Positions 45,327-54,709 of a stretch of 64,000 nucleotides of DNA are shown here, piece after piece. Position 1 is the stretch's first letter. Each line of letters begins with the position of its first letter. The stretch comes from DATCDE01 sp038252405 (lineage in GTDB: Bacteria; Actinomycetota; Actinomycetes; Prado026), in contig JBBSAJ010000006.1 of NCBI GenBank assembly GCA_038252405.1, forward strand, positions 38,599 through 102,598. Reading direction: 5' to 3'. Made by a program: the position numbers and the translations under genes. Under the pieces are notes generated by a model. That model ran no database searches. It worked only from the letters and a program-made list of their open reading frames with translations, and was not told the DNA's origin.

Positions 45327-46831
45327 CCCATCCGATCGACGAGAGCTTCCGTGCGCTGCCGCTGGGCGCGATCTCCGACGCAGCGCTGCAGCGCTGCCGC
45401 GACCTCGGCGTCGAGCACGCCGACGTCCGGGTGGAGCGCATCCGCAGCCAGGTGGTCCGGCTGCGCGACGCCCGGCTCGAGGGCGCCAACGACAGCGAGG
45501 ACGTCGGCTTCGCCGTCCGCGTCGTCCACGACGGTTCGTGGGGGTTCGCGTCCGGGGTGGACCTGACCGCCGCCGAGGCGGTGCGGGTGGCCGAGCAGGC
45601 CGTCGAGATGGCCCGGCTGAGCCGGCCGCTGTCCACCGAGCGGGTCGAGCTGGCCCCCGAGCCGGTGCACGCCGACGCGACGTGGGTGTCCGCGTACGAG
45701 ATCGACCCGATCACCGTGCCGGACGCCGACAAGGTCGCGGTGCTGGCCGACTGGAGCCGCCGGCTGCTCGCGGCCGCCGGAGTGGACCACGTGGACGCCA
45801 GCGTCTACGCGGTACGGGAGAACAAGTTCTATGCCGACACGGCGGGGACCACGACCACGCAGCAGCGGGTTCGCCTCGAGCCGGAGTACACGGCGGTGGC
45901 CGTCGACGCGACGTCCGGGGCGTTCGAGACCATGCGCACGGTCGCGCCACCGGTGGGCCGCGGCTGGGAGTACCTGCTCGGCACCGGCTGGGACTGGGAC
46001 GCGGAGCTGGCCGAGGTCCCCGAGCTGCTGGCCGAGCGGCTGCGCGCGCCGTCGGTCGAGGCGGGCACCTACGACCTGGTCGTCGACCCGTCGAATCTGT
46101 GGCTGACCATCCACGAGTCCATCGGCCACGCCACTGAGCTGGACCGGGCGCTGGGATACGAGGCCAACTACGCGGGCACGTCGTTCGCGACGTTCGACCA
46201 GCTGGGCACCTTGAAGTACGGCTCCGAGCACATGCACGTGACCGGCGACCGCACGGTCGAGCACGGCCTGGCCACGATCGGCTTCGACGACGAGGGCGTG
46301 GCCACCCAGGCCTGGGACGTCGTGCGCGACGGCCGGCTGGTGGGCTACCAGCTGGACCGGAACATGGCCCGGCTCAAGGGCCTGGGCCGCTCGAACGGCT
46401 GCGCGTACGCCGACTCCCCCGGCCACGTACCCGTGCAGCGGATGGCCAACGTGTCGCTGCAGCCGGCGGCGGACGGGCCGAGCACGGCCGAGCTCATCGC
46501 CGGGGTGGAGCGCGGGCTGTACATCGTCGGGGACAAGAGCTGGTCGATCGACATGCAGCGGTACAACTTCCAGTTCACCGGACAGCGGTTCTTCCTGATC
46601 CGGAACGGCCGGCTGGCGGGGCAGGTGAAGGACGCCGCCTACCAGGCCACGACCACGGACTTCTGGGGCTCGATGGCCGCGGTCGGCGGGCCGCAGACCT
46701 ACGTGCTGGGCGGGGCGTTCAACTGCGGCAAGGCGCAGCCGGGGCAGGTCGCGTCAGTCAGCCACGGCGCGCCGAGCGCGCTGTTCCAAGGGGTACGGAT
46801 CCTCAACACCGTTCAGGAGGCGGGTCGGTGA
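45323..46831 (+). CDS. tldD: TldD-type zinc metalloprotease
   Basis: The 502-aa protein has the metal motif HESIGH (HExxxH) at about residue 262 and the TldD/PmbA fold. TldD and TldE form a heterodimer that degrades unfolded peptides. GTG 45323 overlaps the previous stop. The partner tldE starts at the tldD stop, as expected for the pair. Confidence 0.93.
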   Translation: MTHPIDESFRALPLGAISDAALQRCRDLGVEHADVRVERIRSQVVRLRDARLEGANDSEDVGFAVRVVHDGSWGFASGVDLTAAEAVRVAEQAVEMARLSRPLSTERVELAPEPVHADATWVSAYEIDPITVPDADKVAVLADWSRRLLAAAGVDHVDASVYAVRENKFYADTAGTTTTQQRVRLEPEYTAVAVDATSGAFETMRTVAPPVGRGWEYLLGTGWDWDAELAEVPELLAERLRAPSVEAGTYDLVVDPSNLWLTIHESIGHATELDRALGYEANYAGTSFATFDQLGTLKYGSEHMHVTGDRTVEHGLATIGFDDEGVATQAWDVVRDGRLVGYQLDRNMARLKGLGRSNGCAYADSPGHVPVQRMANVSLQPAADGPSTAELIAGVERGLYIVGDKSWSIDMQRYNFQFTGQRFFLIRNGRLAGQVKDAAYQATTTDFWGSMAAVGGPQTYVLGGAFNCGKAQPGQVASVSHGAPSALFQGVRILNTVQEAGR

Positions 46832-48225
46832 CCGGGTCGATCAGGCCGCAGGAGCTGGTGGAGCGGGCGCTGTCGCTGTCGCAGGCGGACGGCTGCGTGG
46901 TCATCGCGCGGGAGTCCAGCGAGGTGAACGTGCGCTGGGCCGGCAACACGCTGACCACCAACGGCGCCATGCGCGGGCGTGCGCTCACCGTCGTCGCCAC
47001 CGTGGACGGAGCCGAGGGGACGGCGTCCGCTGTCGTGTCCCGCAGCAATGTCCGCGTGGCAGAGCTGGAGTCGGTGGTGCGCGCGGCCGAGGACGCCGCC
47101 AGGACGGCCGGGCCGGCCGAGGATGCCCGCCCGCTGCTGGCCGGCGTCCCGGCCGCATCGGACTGGGACGACGATCCGGCCGCGACGTCCCCCGGCGTGC
47201 TGGGGGCCTTCGCCCCCGCGTTGGGCGAGGCCTTCGACCGGTCCCGCGCCGCGGGGCGCGAGCTGTTCGGGTTCGCCGAGCACCAGCTGGTGAGTACCTT
47301 CGTCGGCTCGTCGTCCGGGCTCCGGCTGCGGCACGACCAGCCGACCGGGCGGGTGGAGCTGACCGCGAAGGCCGACGCGCGGCGGCTGTCCACCTGGGCG
47401 GGGGCCTCGACGCGCGACTTCACCGACGTCGACGTCGCGGACCTCGAGGCGCAGGTCGCGACCCGACTGGGCTGGGCGCAGCGGTCGGTGGAGCTGCCGG
47501 CCGGCCGGTACGACACGGTCCTGCCACCGGGGGCGGTGGCCGACCTGATGGTCTACCTGTACTGGTCGGCGTCCGCGCGCGAGGCGCACGACGGCCGCAC
47601 CGTGTTCAGCCGCCCCGGCGGCGGCACCCGGGTGGGCGACCGGCTCAGCCCGCTGCCGGTCGAGCTGTACAGCGACCCGGTCGCCCCGGGGCTGGAGGCG
47701 GACCCGTTCGTCGTGGCCGAGGCGTCCGGTGCGACGTCGTCGGTGTTCGACAACGGCGTGCCGCTGGGCCGCACGTCCTGGATCCGTGAGGGCACCTTGG
47801 CGGCGCTGCTGCAGACCCGGTACTCGGCCGAGCTGACCGGGCTGCCGGTCACCCCGGCCATCGACAACCTGCTGTTGGCGGTGCCCGGCGGCACCGGCGG
47901 GACGGACGAGCTGGTCGCGTCGACGAGCGGGCGGGCCCTGCTGCTGACCTGCCTGTGGTACATCCGGGAGGTCGACCCGCAGACGCTGCTGCTCACCGGG
48001 CTGACCCGCGACGGCGTGTACCTCGTGGAGGACGGCGAGGTGGTCGGCGCGGTGAACAACTTCCGGTTCAACGAGAGCCCGGTGGACCTGCTGGGCCGGA
48101 TCCAGGCAGCGTCCGGCACCCGGCAGACCCTGCCGCGGGAGTGGGCCGACTACTTCAACCGGGCCGCGATGCCCGCCCTGCGCATCGACGGCTTCAACAT
48201 GTCCACCGTCTCCAAGGCCACCTGA
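46828..48225 (+). CDS. tldE: TldE/PmbA subunit
   Basis: The 465-aa protein lacks a zinc-binding HExxxH but has the PmbA fold (DLMVYLYWSASAREAHDGRTVF; GFNMSTVSKAT at the C-terminus). It pairs with TldD. GTG 46828 overlaps the tldD stop (GTGA). The stop is 12 bp before repeat copy 4. Confidence 0.92.
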   Translation: MTGSIRPQELVERALSLSQADGCVVIARESSEVNVRWAGNTLTTNGAMRGRALTVVATVDGAEGTASAVVSRSNVRVAELESVVRAAEDAARTAGPAEDARPLLAGVPAASDWDDDPAATSPGVLGAFAPALGEAFDRSRAAGRELFGFAEHQLVSTFVGSSSGLRLRHDQPTGRVELTAKADARRLSTWAGASTRDFTDVDVADLEAQVATRLGWAQRSVELPAGRYDTVLPPGAVADLMVYLYWSASAREAHDGRTVFSRPGGGTRVGDRLSPLPVELYSDPVAPGLEADPFVVAEASGATSSVFDNGVPLGRTSWIREGTLAALLQTRYSAELTGLPVTPAIDNLLLAVPGGTGGTDELVASTSGRALLLTCLWYIREVDPQTLLLTGLTRDGVYLVEDGEVVGAVNNFRFNESPVDLLGRIQAASGTRQTLPREWADYFNRAAMPALRIDGFNMSTVSKAT

Positions 48226-48237
48226 CCCCCGCCCCTT

Positions 48238-48369
48238 CCGCATGAAGGGCACCTTCTGTGCGCACTGCCGCACTGTCCGCACCTTCATGGACGGCGGCGC
48301 GCCGATGCCAGCCGTCCCATGAAGGGTGAGTTGGTGCGGCCACCCGCACAGAAGGTGCCCTTCATGCGG
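48238..48369. repeat. Palindromic repeat, full copy 4
   Basis: The outer arms are perfect 25-bp inverted repeats (48238-48262 and 48345-48369), beginning CCGCATGAAGGGCACC. The element is 132 bp and lies between the convergent tldE and dodecin genes. CCTTCAT at about 48282 and ATGAAGGGTG at about 48319 give the two-unit structure. Confidence 0.9.
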
Positions 48370-48381
48370 GACGGGGCACTC

Positions 48382-48594
48382 CTAGGCGTCCTCGAGGCGG
48401 AAGCCGAGCTTCATGCCGACCTGGTAGTACTCAACCTTGCCGTCGACGATCTGGCCGCGCACCTCGGTGACCTCGAACCAGTCCAGGTGCCGCAGCGTCT
48501 GTGCGGCCCGGCCCACCCCGTTGCTGATCGCGTCCTCGATGCTCGTCGACGAGGTGCCCACGATCTCGGTGAGCCGGTAGGTGCGGTTGCTCAT
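48382..48594 (-). CDS. Dodecin (flavin storage protein)
   Basis: The 70-aa protein matches dodecin in size and features: MSNRTYRLTEIVGTSSTSIE, LRHLDWFEVTEVRGQI and VGMKLGFRLE. Dodecin forms a 12-subunit cage that binds flavins. ATG 48594 is the start. Confidence 0.92.
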   Translation of the reverse strand: MSNRTYRLTEIVGTSSTSIEDAISNGVGRAAQTLRHLDWFEVTEVRGQIVDGKVEYYQVGMKLGFRLEDA

Positions 48595-48728
48595 GGGTGC
48601 TCCCTGGTCATGTCCATCGGATGGTCTGCCCATGATCCACCCTCCCGCCCGGTCCGGAGATGCCCCCACCGGCCAAGGCACGTAGCGTGGGCGAGGGCAA
48701 CGGGACCCGGCGGCGGGCGGAGGTGGCC

Positions 48729-49037
48729 ATGGCACGGCGGACCGGCCGCGTGTACCGCATCACCGCGGCGCGCACCGCGCTGTCCGCGGACGTCGACGAA
48801 CGGGCCCGGCGCTACCTGTACTCGATGCTCGTCCGCACCGGCTGCTTCGTCGGCGCCGTGCTGACGAGCGGGCCGCTGCGCTGGCTGCTCATCGCCGGCG
48901 CGGTGCTGCTGCCCTACCTGTCCGTGGTGTTCGCGAACGGCGGCCGCGAGCCGGGCCGCGACGAGGACCTGACGACCACCGTGCTGCCGACCGACCGCAA
49001 GCAGATCGGGCCGACCGTCCCCCCTGGCCGCACCTAG
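48729..49037 (+). CDS. DUF3099 membrane protein
   Basis: The 102-aa protein has VYRITAARTALSADVDERARRYLYSM and two membrane helices (TGCFVGAVLTSGPLRW; LLIAGAVLLPYLSVVFA), typical of the actinobacterial DUF3099 family of unknown function. ATG 48729 follows GGAGG. Confidence 0.88.
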   Translation: MARRTGRVYRITAARTALSADVDERARRYLYSMLVRTGCFVGAVLTSGPLRWLLIAGAVLLPYLSVVFANGGREPGRDEDLTTTVLPTDRKQIGPTVPPGRT

Positions 49038-49044
49038 CCGACGC

Positions 49045-50031
49045 CTAGCCGCCGATGGCCGACATCGGCCGGCTCGGCTGCAGGAAGGCCGGGTCGTTGA
49101 TCCCGTGCCCGGCGTGCTTGGCCCACAGCGACGCGCGGAGCACCTCGGCCACCGCCTCGTCGTCGCCACCGGAGCGCAGCACCGCGCGCAGGTCGGACTC
49201 GCTGCGGGCGAACAGGCAGTTGCGCACCTGGCCGTCCGCGGTCAGCCGGACCCGGTCGCACGCACCGCAGAACGGCCGGGTCACCGAGCCGATCACGCCC
49301 ACCCGGCCCGGGCCGCCGTCCACCAGCCAGGTCTCGGCCGGCGCGCTGCCACGGATCTGCGAGCCCTCCGCGGTGAGCGAGAACGCCTCCGACAGGTGGG
49401 CCAGGATCTCGTCGGCCGTGGCCATCTGGGCGCGGTCCCAGCCGTGCTGGGCGTCCAGCGGCATCTGCTCGATGAACCGCAGCTCGTAGCCGCGGTCCAG
49501 GCACCACCGCAGCAGCGCCACCGCCTCGACGTCGTTGACCCCGCGCATGAGGACGGCGTTGACCTTGACCGGGCGCAGCCCGGCGGCATCGGCGGCCGCC
49601 AGCCCCTCCAGGACGTCGGCCAGCCGGTCCCGGTGCGCCAGCCGGACGAACTTCTCCCGGTCCAGCGTGTCCAGGGACACGTTGACCCGGTCCAGCCCGG
49701 CCGCCTCGAGGGCGGCCGCCACCCTGGCCAGGCCGATCCCGTTGGTGGTCAGCGACATCCGCGGGCGCGGTGCGAGCGCCGCCACCTGGGTCACGATGTC
49801 CACCAGCCCGCGCCGCAGCAGCGGTTCACCCCCGGTGAAGCGGACCTCGGTCACCCCGAGCCCCACGGCCACCCGGATCACCCGCACGACCTCGTCGTCG
49901 GTGAGGACCTCGGGGGTGGGCAGCCAGTCCAGGCCCTCGGGGGGCATGCAGTAGCTGCAGCGCAGGTTGCAGCGGTCGGTGAGCGAGACCCGGAGGTCCG
50001 TGGCCACCCGACCGTACGTGTCGACGAGCAC
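49045..50031 (-). CDS. moaA: GTP 3',8-cyclase (molybdopterin biosynthesis)
   Basis: The 328-aa radical-SAM enzyme has the CxxxCxxC cluster motif (Cys21, Cys25, Cys28), the C-terminal cluster FCGACDRVRLTADGQVRNC, and the conserved C-terminal GG. It makes the first pterin of molybdenum cofactor, used by the NarG nitrate reductase to the left. Confidence 0.95.
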   Translation of the reverse strand: MLVDTYGRVATDLRVSLTDRCNLRCSYCMPPEGLDWLPTPEVLTDDEVVRVIRVAVGLGVTEVRFTGGEPLLRRGLVDIVTQVAALAPRPRMSLTTNGIGLARVAAALEAAGLDRVNVSLDTLDREKFVRLAHRDRLADVLEGLAAADAAGLRPVKVNAVLMRGVNDVEAVALLRWCLDRGYELRFIEQMPLDAQHGWDRAQMATADEILAHLSEAFSLTAEGSQIRGSAPAETWLVDGGPGRVGVIGSVTRPFCGACDRVRLTADGQVRNCLFARSESDLRAVLRSGGDDEAVAEVLRASLWAKHAGHGINDPAFLQPSRPMSAIGG

Positions 50032-50104
50032 CGGACCTCCTCCGCGAAAACCGCGACCGCACGCTGGTCAGGTCACCCTATGTCGCCCGAGGTACCGTCG
50101 CAGG

Positions 50105-50884
50105 GTGCTCTCCCTGCTGCGCCAGCGACGATGGGTCGGTCTGACCTTCCTCGTCATCGCGCTGGTGCTGCTGTGCTACCGGCTCGCGCACTGGCAGCTG
50201 GACCGGCTGCACGGCCGCGAGGCGGCCAACGCGAGCATCGCGGCGGCCGAGAAGCTGGGCCCGATCCCTCCCGACCAGCTGCTCGCGGTGGGCCGGCAGG
50301 CCCCGTCGGCGCACTGGCGCCAGCTCACGGTCACCGGCAGCTGGGACGCCGACCACCAGCTGCTCGTCCGCAACCGTCCGCAGGACGGCAGCAACGGGTT
50401 CTGGGTGCTGACCCCGCTGACGACGACGCAGGGCGCCGCGCTGCTCGTGGTCCGGGGCTGGGTGCCCTACCCGATGCAGGCCGACCAGAACCCCGACGTC
50501 CCGGCCCCGCAGGCCGGCCGGGTCACGGTGGTGGTGCGGGTCCAAGGCAGCGAGCCGGCCAAGCCGGCCCAGCTGCCGCCCGGCCAGGTGCTGCGGGTCA
50601 ACGTGGCGAGCATCGTCAAGGAGCTGACCTACCCGGTGTACGGCGACTACGCGGACCTGGTCTCCGAGCAGCCGCAGCCCGCGTCGGCGCCGACCCCGCT
50701 ACCCGCCCCCACCCTGGACAACGGCCCACACCTGTCCTACGCCATGCAGTGGTATGCCTTCGGCGTGGTCGCCATCGTGGGCTGGTTCGTGCTGCTGCGC
50801 CGCGACGCTCAGGCGGCCGCCCAGGACCGGGCGGCCGCCGCGGTCGCGGCGGCCAACGAGCACACCGTCCCGACGCCGGGGTGA
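50105..50884 (+). CDS. SURF1 cytochrome oxidase assembly factor
   Basis: The 259-aa protein has one membrane helix near each end (WVGLTFLVIALVLLCYRLAHWQLDR and MQWYAFGVVAIVGWFVLL) with the SURF1 motifs QLDRL, VTGSWD, RNRPQDGSNGFWVL and VVRGWVP. It helps build aa3-type cytochrome oxidase. GTG 50105 gives the correct N-terminus. Confidence 0.92.
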   Translation: MLSLLRQRRWVGLTFLVIALVLLCYRLAHWQLDRLHGREAANASIAAAEKLGPIPPDQLLAVGRQAPSAHWRQLTVTGSWDADHQLLVRNRPQDGSNGFWVLTPLTTTQGAALLVVRGWVPYPMQADQNPDVPAPQAGRVTVVVRVQGSEPAKPAQLPPGQVLRVNVASIVKELTYPVYGDYADLVSEQPQPASAPTPLPAPTLDNGPHLSYAMQWYAFGVVAIVGWFVLLRRDAQAAAQDRAAAAVAAANEHTVPTPG

Positions 50885-50887
50885 CCG

Positions 50888-52687
50888 GTGCGGATCGAGG
50901 ACTACGCCATGGTCGGGGACCTGCACACGGCCGCCCTGGTCGGCGCCAACGGTTCGGTCGACTGGCTGTGCCTGCCCCGATTCGACTCCGACGCGGCCTT
51001 CGCCGCGCTGCTCGGCGACGAGGAGAACGGCAGCTGGCGGCTCGCCCCGACTGCGGCTGACGCGGTGGCCCGCCGCAGCTACCGGGGCGACTCGCTCGTC
51101 CTGGACACCGAGTGGTCCTGCGGCGAGGGGCGGGTCCGGGTCACCGACCTGATGCCGCCCCGGGAGCAGCAGCCGCGGCTGGTCCGGATCGTCGAAGGCC
51201 TGGACGGCGACGTCGCCGTGCGCGGCACCCTGCGGATGCGCCTGGGGTACGGGCGGGTGGTCCCCTGGGTGACCAGGGAGCCGGGCGGCCTGCACGCCGT
51301 GGCCGGGCCGGACGCGCTGTGGCTGACCACCGCCGCTCCGCTGCTCGGGGCGGACCACTCCACGGTGAGCGACTTTCGGGTGCGTGCCGGCGAGCGGGTC
51401 GCCTTCGTGCTCGCCTGGACACCGTCCACCGACCCCGCGCCAGCGGTCCCCGACCCACTCGAGGACCTGCAGCGAACCGAGGAGTTCTGGTCCGCCTGGA
51501 GCGGCCGGCAGCCCGCCGACCTGCCCTACCGCGCGGCCGTCGTCCGTTCGCTGGTGACCCTCAAGGGTCTCACCTACCAGCCCACGGGCGGCATCGTCGC
51601 GGCGGCGACCACGTCACTGCCGGAGGACCCCGGTGGGGTCCGGAACTGGGACTACCGGTTCTGCTGGCTCCGGGACGCCGCACTGACCCTCGGCGCGCTG
51701 CTGCGCTGCGGCTACGTCGACGAGGCCGCCGCCTGGCGGGACTGGCTGGTCAGGGCGGTCGCCGGCGACCCCGCCGACGTCCGGGTCCTGTACGGCGTCG
51801 CCGGGGAACGACGGCTGCCCGAGATCGAGCTCGGCTGGCTGGCCGGGTATGAGGGTGCCCGCCCGGTGCGGATCGGCAACGGAGCCGCCGACCAGGTTCA
51901 GCTCGACGTCTACGGCGAGGTGCTCGACGCCCTCCACCTGGCCCGGGAGGCCGGGCTGCCGGACGATGCCCGGGCCTGGGATGTCCAGCGGGCCCTTCTG
52001 GACCACCTGGAAGAGCACTGGCAGGACCCCGACCAGGGCATCTGGGAGGTGCGCGGGGAGCCACGGCACTTCGTGCACTCCAAGGTGATGGCCTGGGTGG
52101 CGTTCGACCGGGCGGTCCAGGCGGTGACCGAGCACGGGCTGCCGGGGGACGCTGACCGCTTCCGGGCGGTGCGCGACGCGATCCATGCCGACGTGCTCGA
52201 GCACGGCTTCGACGAGCGGCTCGACAGCTTCGTGCAGTCCTACGGCTCCTCGGACGTCGACGCGGCCCTGCTGCTCCTCCCCCAGCTCGGGTTCCTCCCG
52301 GCCGACGACCCGCGGATCGTGGGCACCGTCGACCGGGTGCAGCGCGAGCTGGTCGTCGACGGCCTGGTGCGCCGGTACCGGGTCGGGTCGACCGGCGGCT
52401 CGTCCGACGGGGTCGGCGGCGAGGAGGGTGCGTTCCTGGTCGGCAGCTTCTGGCTGGCCGACGCGCTGGCCATGGTCGGACGACGGGAGCAGGCGCAGGC
52501 CCTGTTCGAGCGGCTGCTGGGCCTGGCCAACGACGTCGGCCTGCTCGCCGAGGAGTACGACCCGGTCCACCACCGCCAGCTGGGCAACACCCCGCAGGCG
52601 TTCAGCCACGTCGGGTTGGTCAACACCGCGCTCAACCTGGCCGGGCACAGCCCGCAGCTGGGTTCGCGCCGCCGGCACCGGGGCTGA
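50888..52687 (+). CDS. GH15 glycoside hydrolase (trehalase/glucoamylase-like)
   Basis: The 599-aa protein starts MRIEDYAMVGDLHTAALVG, typical of actinobacterial GH15. It has the RNWDYRFCWLRDAALTL region, the LGWLAGYEGARPVRIGNGA region and the catalytic EEYDPVHHRQLGNTPQAFSHVGL block. Mycobacterial members are trehalases, so trehalose is the likely substrate. Confidence 0.9.
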   Translation: MRIEDYAMVGDLHTAALVGANGSVDWLCLPRFDSDAAFAALLGDEENGSWRLAPTAADAVARRSYRGDSLVLDTEWSCGEGRVRVTDLMPPREQQPRLVRIVEGLDGDVAVRGTLRMRLGYGRVVPWVTREPGGLHAVAGPDALWLTTAAPLLGADHSTVSDFRVRAGERVAFVLAWTPSTDPAPAVPDPLEDLQRTEEFWSAWSGRQPADLPYRAAVVRSLVTLKGLTYQPTGGIVAAATTSLPEDPGGVRNWDYRFCWLRDAALTLGALLRCGYVDEAAAWRDWLVRAVAGDPADVRVLYGVAGERRLPEIELGWLAGYEGARPVRIGNGAADQVQLDVYGEVLDALHLAREAGLPDDARAWDVQRALLDHLEEHWQDPDQGIWEVRGEPRHFVHSKVMAWVAFDRAVQAVTEHGLPGDADRFRAVRDAIHADVLEHGFDERLDSFVQSYGSSDVDAALLLLPQLGFLPADDPRIVGTVDRVQRELVVDGLVRRYRVGSTGGSSDGVGGEEGAFLVGSFWLADALAMVGRREQAQALFERLLGLANDVGLLAEEYDPVHHRQLGNTPQAFSHVGLVNTALNLAGHSPQLGSRRRHRG

Positions 52688-52893
52688 GGCCGGTCAGTCT
52701 CGGGACTGGCAGTGGCCGTCGTGATGGGCGTTGTGATCTTGGCGCTCACCGCGGTGCTTTGCGCGGCGCCGTCTGCACTGGTTCCGGCCGCCATGGCGCT
52801 GGTATCGGCTTGGCGACGGCCGTGGCTGTTGGCCGCCATGCCCGCACGCTCCCGGAGTTGGGACAGGTCTCGGCTGGCAGCGGGCGCGTCCGG

Positions 52894-54159
52894 CTACTCG
52901 AGGTAGTGGATCGAGGGGTGCAGGACCAGCCTGCGGAACTGGGCACGGTCGCTTCCGGTCAGCTGTGCGAACTCGACCGCCTCGTCGTAGTGCGTCTCGA
53001 TCCCGGTCACGACCTCGTCGATGACTCGGTTCGCCTGGTTGGGATCGAGCAGGTAGTCGCGCGCGGACTCGCGGCACAGGGCCAGCCGGGAGTCTCGCCT
53101 CCCGTCGCGGGTGAGGACCATCGCCTGGGCCGAGGTGTCGCCGCTGCGCAGGCCCGGCGCGATGTCGTAGGCGGGGGTGAGCGTGAGCCACTCGCCGTCC
53201 CAGAACGCCGAGTGGTTGCGAGCGTGGTCGTCACTGTTGGACACGCACACGTTGAACACGACCCGGCGGAACATCTCGGCGAGCGTCGGGATCGGGTCGC
53301 GGAACCGGGCGCGAATCTGGTCGGCGAGGCGGACGTAGCTGCCGTAGCGGGCGCCGGTCATCTCGTCGAGGCCGAGGATGGTGAGCGCGGAGACCATGAG
53401 CCTGCGAAGGCCGTCGCCGGGGCGGTCGAACCGGTCCACGAGCAGCACGTCCCTGTCCGAGCTGCGGATCAGGTGGGTGGGTGCGACGTCGATGCCGACG
53501 TGGGCGGCGAGAGCCATCGCCGCCGCCTCGAACTTCACCGACGGGTACGGGTCGGCCTGCGTCGACAGCTTCGCGATCACGGGGCGGCCGTTGGAGTCGA
53601 GCAGTGTCACCTTCGGCCGGGCACCGCCGATGCTGGTGCCGCGCAGCAGCGCGTCGGCTAGCGCGGGCGGGAGCGTCTCGCCGGCGTTGAGACGCTCGGC
53701 CGCATCCTGCATCTGCGCGAGCGTCGGGTGGTCGGCGGCGCGGGGGACGTAGTCGGTTGCACTGTGCTGGAAGTCGAGCCCGCCGATCCGGTCGCTGCCG
53801 GACTCCAGCAGGTAGGTGAGCGTGCTCAGCGCGCCGGTGTCGGCGCCGGAGTCGAGGTGGCCGAGGCGACGGGCGAGGATGACGCGCTGACCCCACGCGT
53901 CCGGGCCGGCGTCGCGCAGGCACCCGGCGATCGCGAGGCCGTCCGGCGGCTGGATGCGGCCCGGTGCCAGCGGCAGGTCGGGCAGGTACAGCGGGATCGC
54001 TTCGTCGCGGGCCAGGTAGCTGCGGCCGTAGGTGAACGTGTAGGCGTCGACGACCTGGTCGATGCGCCCGGCGACGACGGGGGCGCTGGCGCCGGGCAGC
54101 CACACCCAGACGAACGCGCTCCTCGGCGGCGCGCCCCCGCGGCGGTCAGAAGTCGTCAT
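52894..54159 (-). CDS. hipA: HipA-family serine/threonine kinase toxin
   Basis: The 422-aa protein has the HipA N-terminal domain, the P-loop-like GGARPKV (about residue 172), kinase catalytic NVCVSNSDDHARNHSAFW with the aspartate, and AYDIAP. HipA kinases phosphorylate a translation factor or tRNA synthetase to stop growth. It overlaps hipB by 14 bp and lies next to an IS. Confidence 0.92.
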   Translation of the reverse strand: MTTSDRRGGAPPRSAFVWVWLPGASAPVVAGRIDQVVDAYTFTYGRSYLARDEAIPLYLPDLPLAPGRIQPPDGLAIAGCLRDAGPDAWGQRVILARRLGHLDSGADTGALSTLTYLLESGSDRIGGLDFQHSATDYVPRAADHPTLAQMQDAAERLNAGETLPPALADALLRGTSIGGARPKVTLLDSNGRPVIAKLSTQADPYPSVKFEAAAMALAAHVGIDVAPTHLIRSSDRDVLLVDRFDRPGDGLRRLMVSALTILGLDEMTGARYGSYVRLADQIRARFRDPIPTLAEMFRRVVFNVCVSNSDDHARNHSAFWDGEWLTLTPAYDIAPGLRSGDTSAQAMVLTRDGRRDSRLALCRESARDYLLDPNQANRVIDEVVTGIETHYDEAVEFAQLTGSDRAQFRRLVLHPSIHYLE

Positions 54160-54481
54160 CGACGGCCTCGGCCCGGACCCGCTGCGGGAGCAGGGCGAGC
54201 GTGCGGCGGTTGTCCGCGGCCCGCGCGGCGGCGGCGGCCGGGCCGCCGAGCAGGTCGATCCCGAGAACGGTGGCGGCCTCGACGGCGACGCCGAGGGTGA
54301 CCGACGGCGCCCCCTTCTCGACGGCGCGGATCGTGCCGAGCGCCACCCCGACTCGCTCGGCGAGCTCGGTCTGGGACCAGCGGCGCTCGCGGCGGGTCCG
54401 GGCGATCTCCGAGCCGAGGGCGGCGCAGACGTCGCGCGTGGGAGCGGAGTAGACCGTCACGCGACGGGGCATCGGACGCAC
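54146..54481 (-). CDS. hipB: HipB-family HTH antitoxin
   Basis: The 111-aa protein is an XRE HTH (LGSEIARTRRERRWSQTELAERVGVALGTIRAVEKG) with an alanine-rich C-terminal tail. It should neutralise HipA and repress the operon. A palindrome lies just upstream of its start. Confidence 0.9.
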   Translation of the reverse strand: MRPMPRRVTVYSAPTRDVCAALGSEIARTRRERRWSQTELAERVGVALGTIRAVEKGAPSVTLGVAVEAATVLGIDLLGGPAAAAARAADNRRTLALLPQRVRAEAVDDDF

Positions 54482-54500
54482 CTCCTACGGTTAGCAAACC

Positions 54501-54529
54501 ATTGTGCCTTATCCCGCATAAAGCACAAT
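54501..54529. promoter_or_regulatory. Candidate HipB operator
   Basis: ATTGTGC and GCACAAT form the outer arms of a 29-bp inverted repeat, with TTAT and ATAA further in; only one pair mismatches over 12 bp. It lies 20 bp upstream of the hipB ATG, where HipB would repress its own operon. Confidence 0.6.
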
Positions 54530-54639
54530 AGCTTGTCAGTCGATCGACGGTTGAGGTCACGGCGAGGGGGTCGAGGAGGGTGGGGCCGGGACGCAGCCGG
54601 GTGCCTTCGAGGACGACGACGTGGTCGCGGAGATCGGAT

Positions 54640-54669
54640 GAATGACCTCTCCATCTAACGGCGGTACTT
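54640..54669. repeat. Left terminal inverted repeat of the IS
   Basis: GAATGACCTCTCCATCT is followed by a diverged 13 bases. The first 17 bases are identical to the complement of the right end. Confidence 0.75.
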
Positions 54670-54709
54670 CGTTGAGCATCCTGTCCCTGCTCGCTCGTAC
54701 CGTGGGGGT

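Noticed and set aside
52712..52906. 64-aa plus-strand ORF with a hydrophobic start in the gap between GH15 and hipA
   Set aside because: No ribosome site, no similarity, alanine/tryptophan-rich translation and an end inside hipA. The 206-bp gap shows nothing else.
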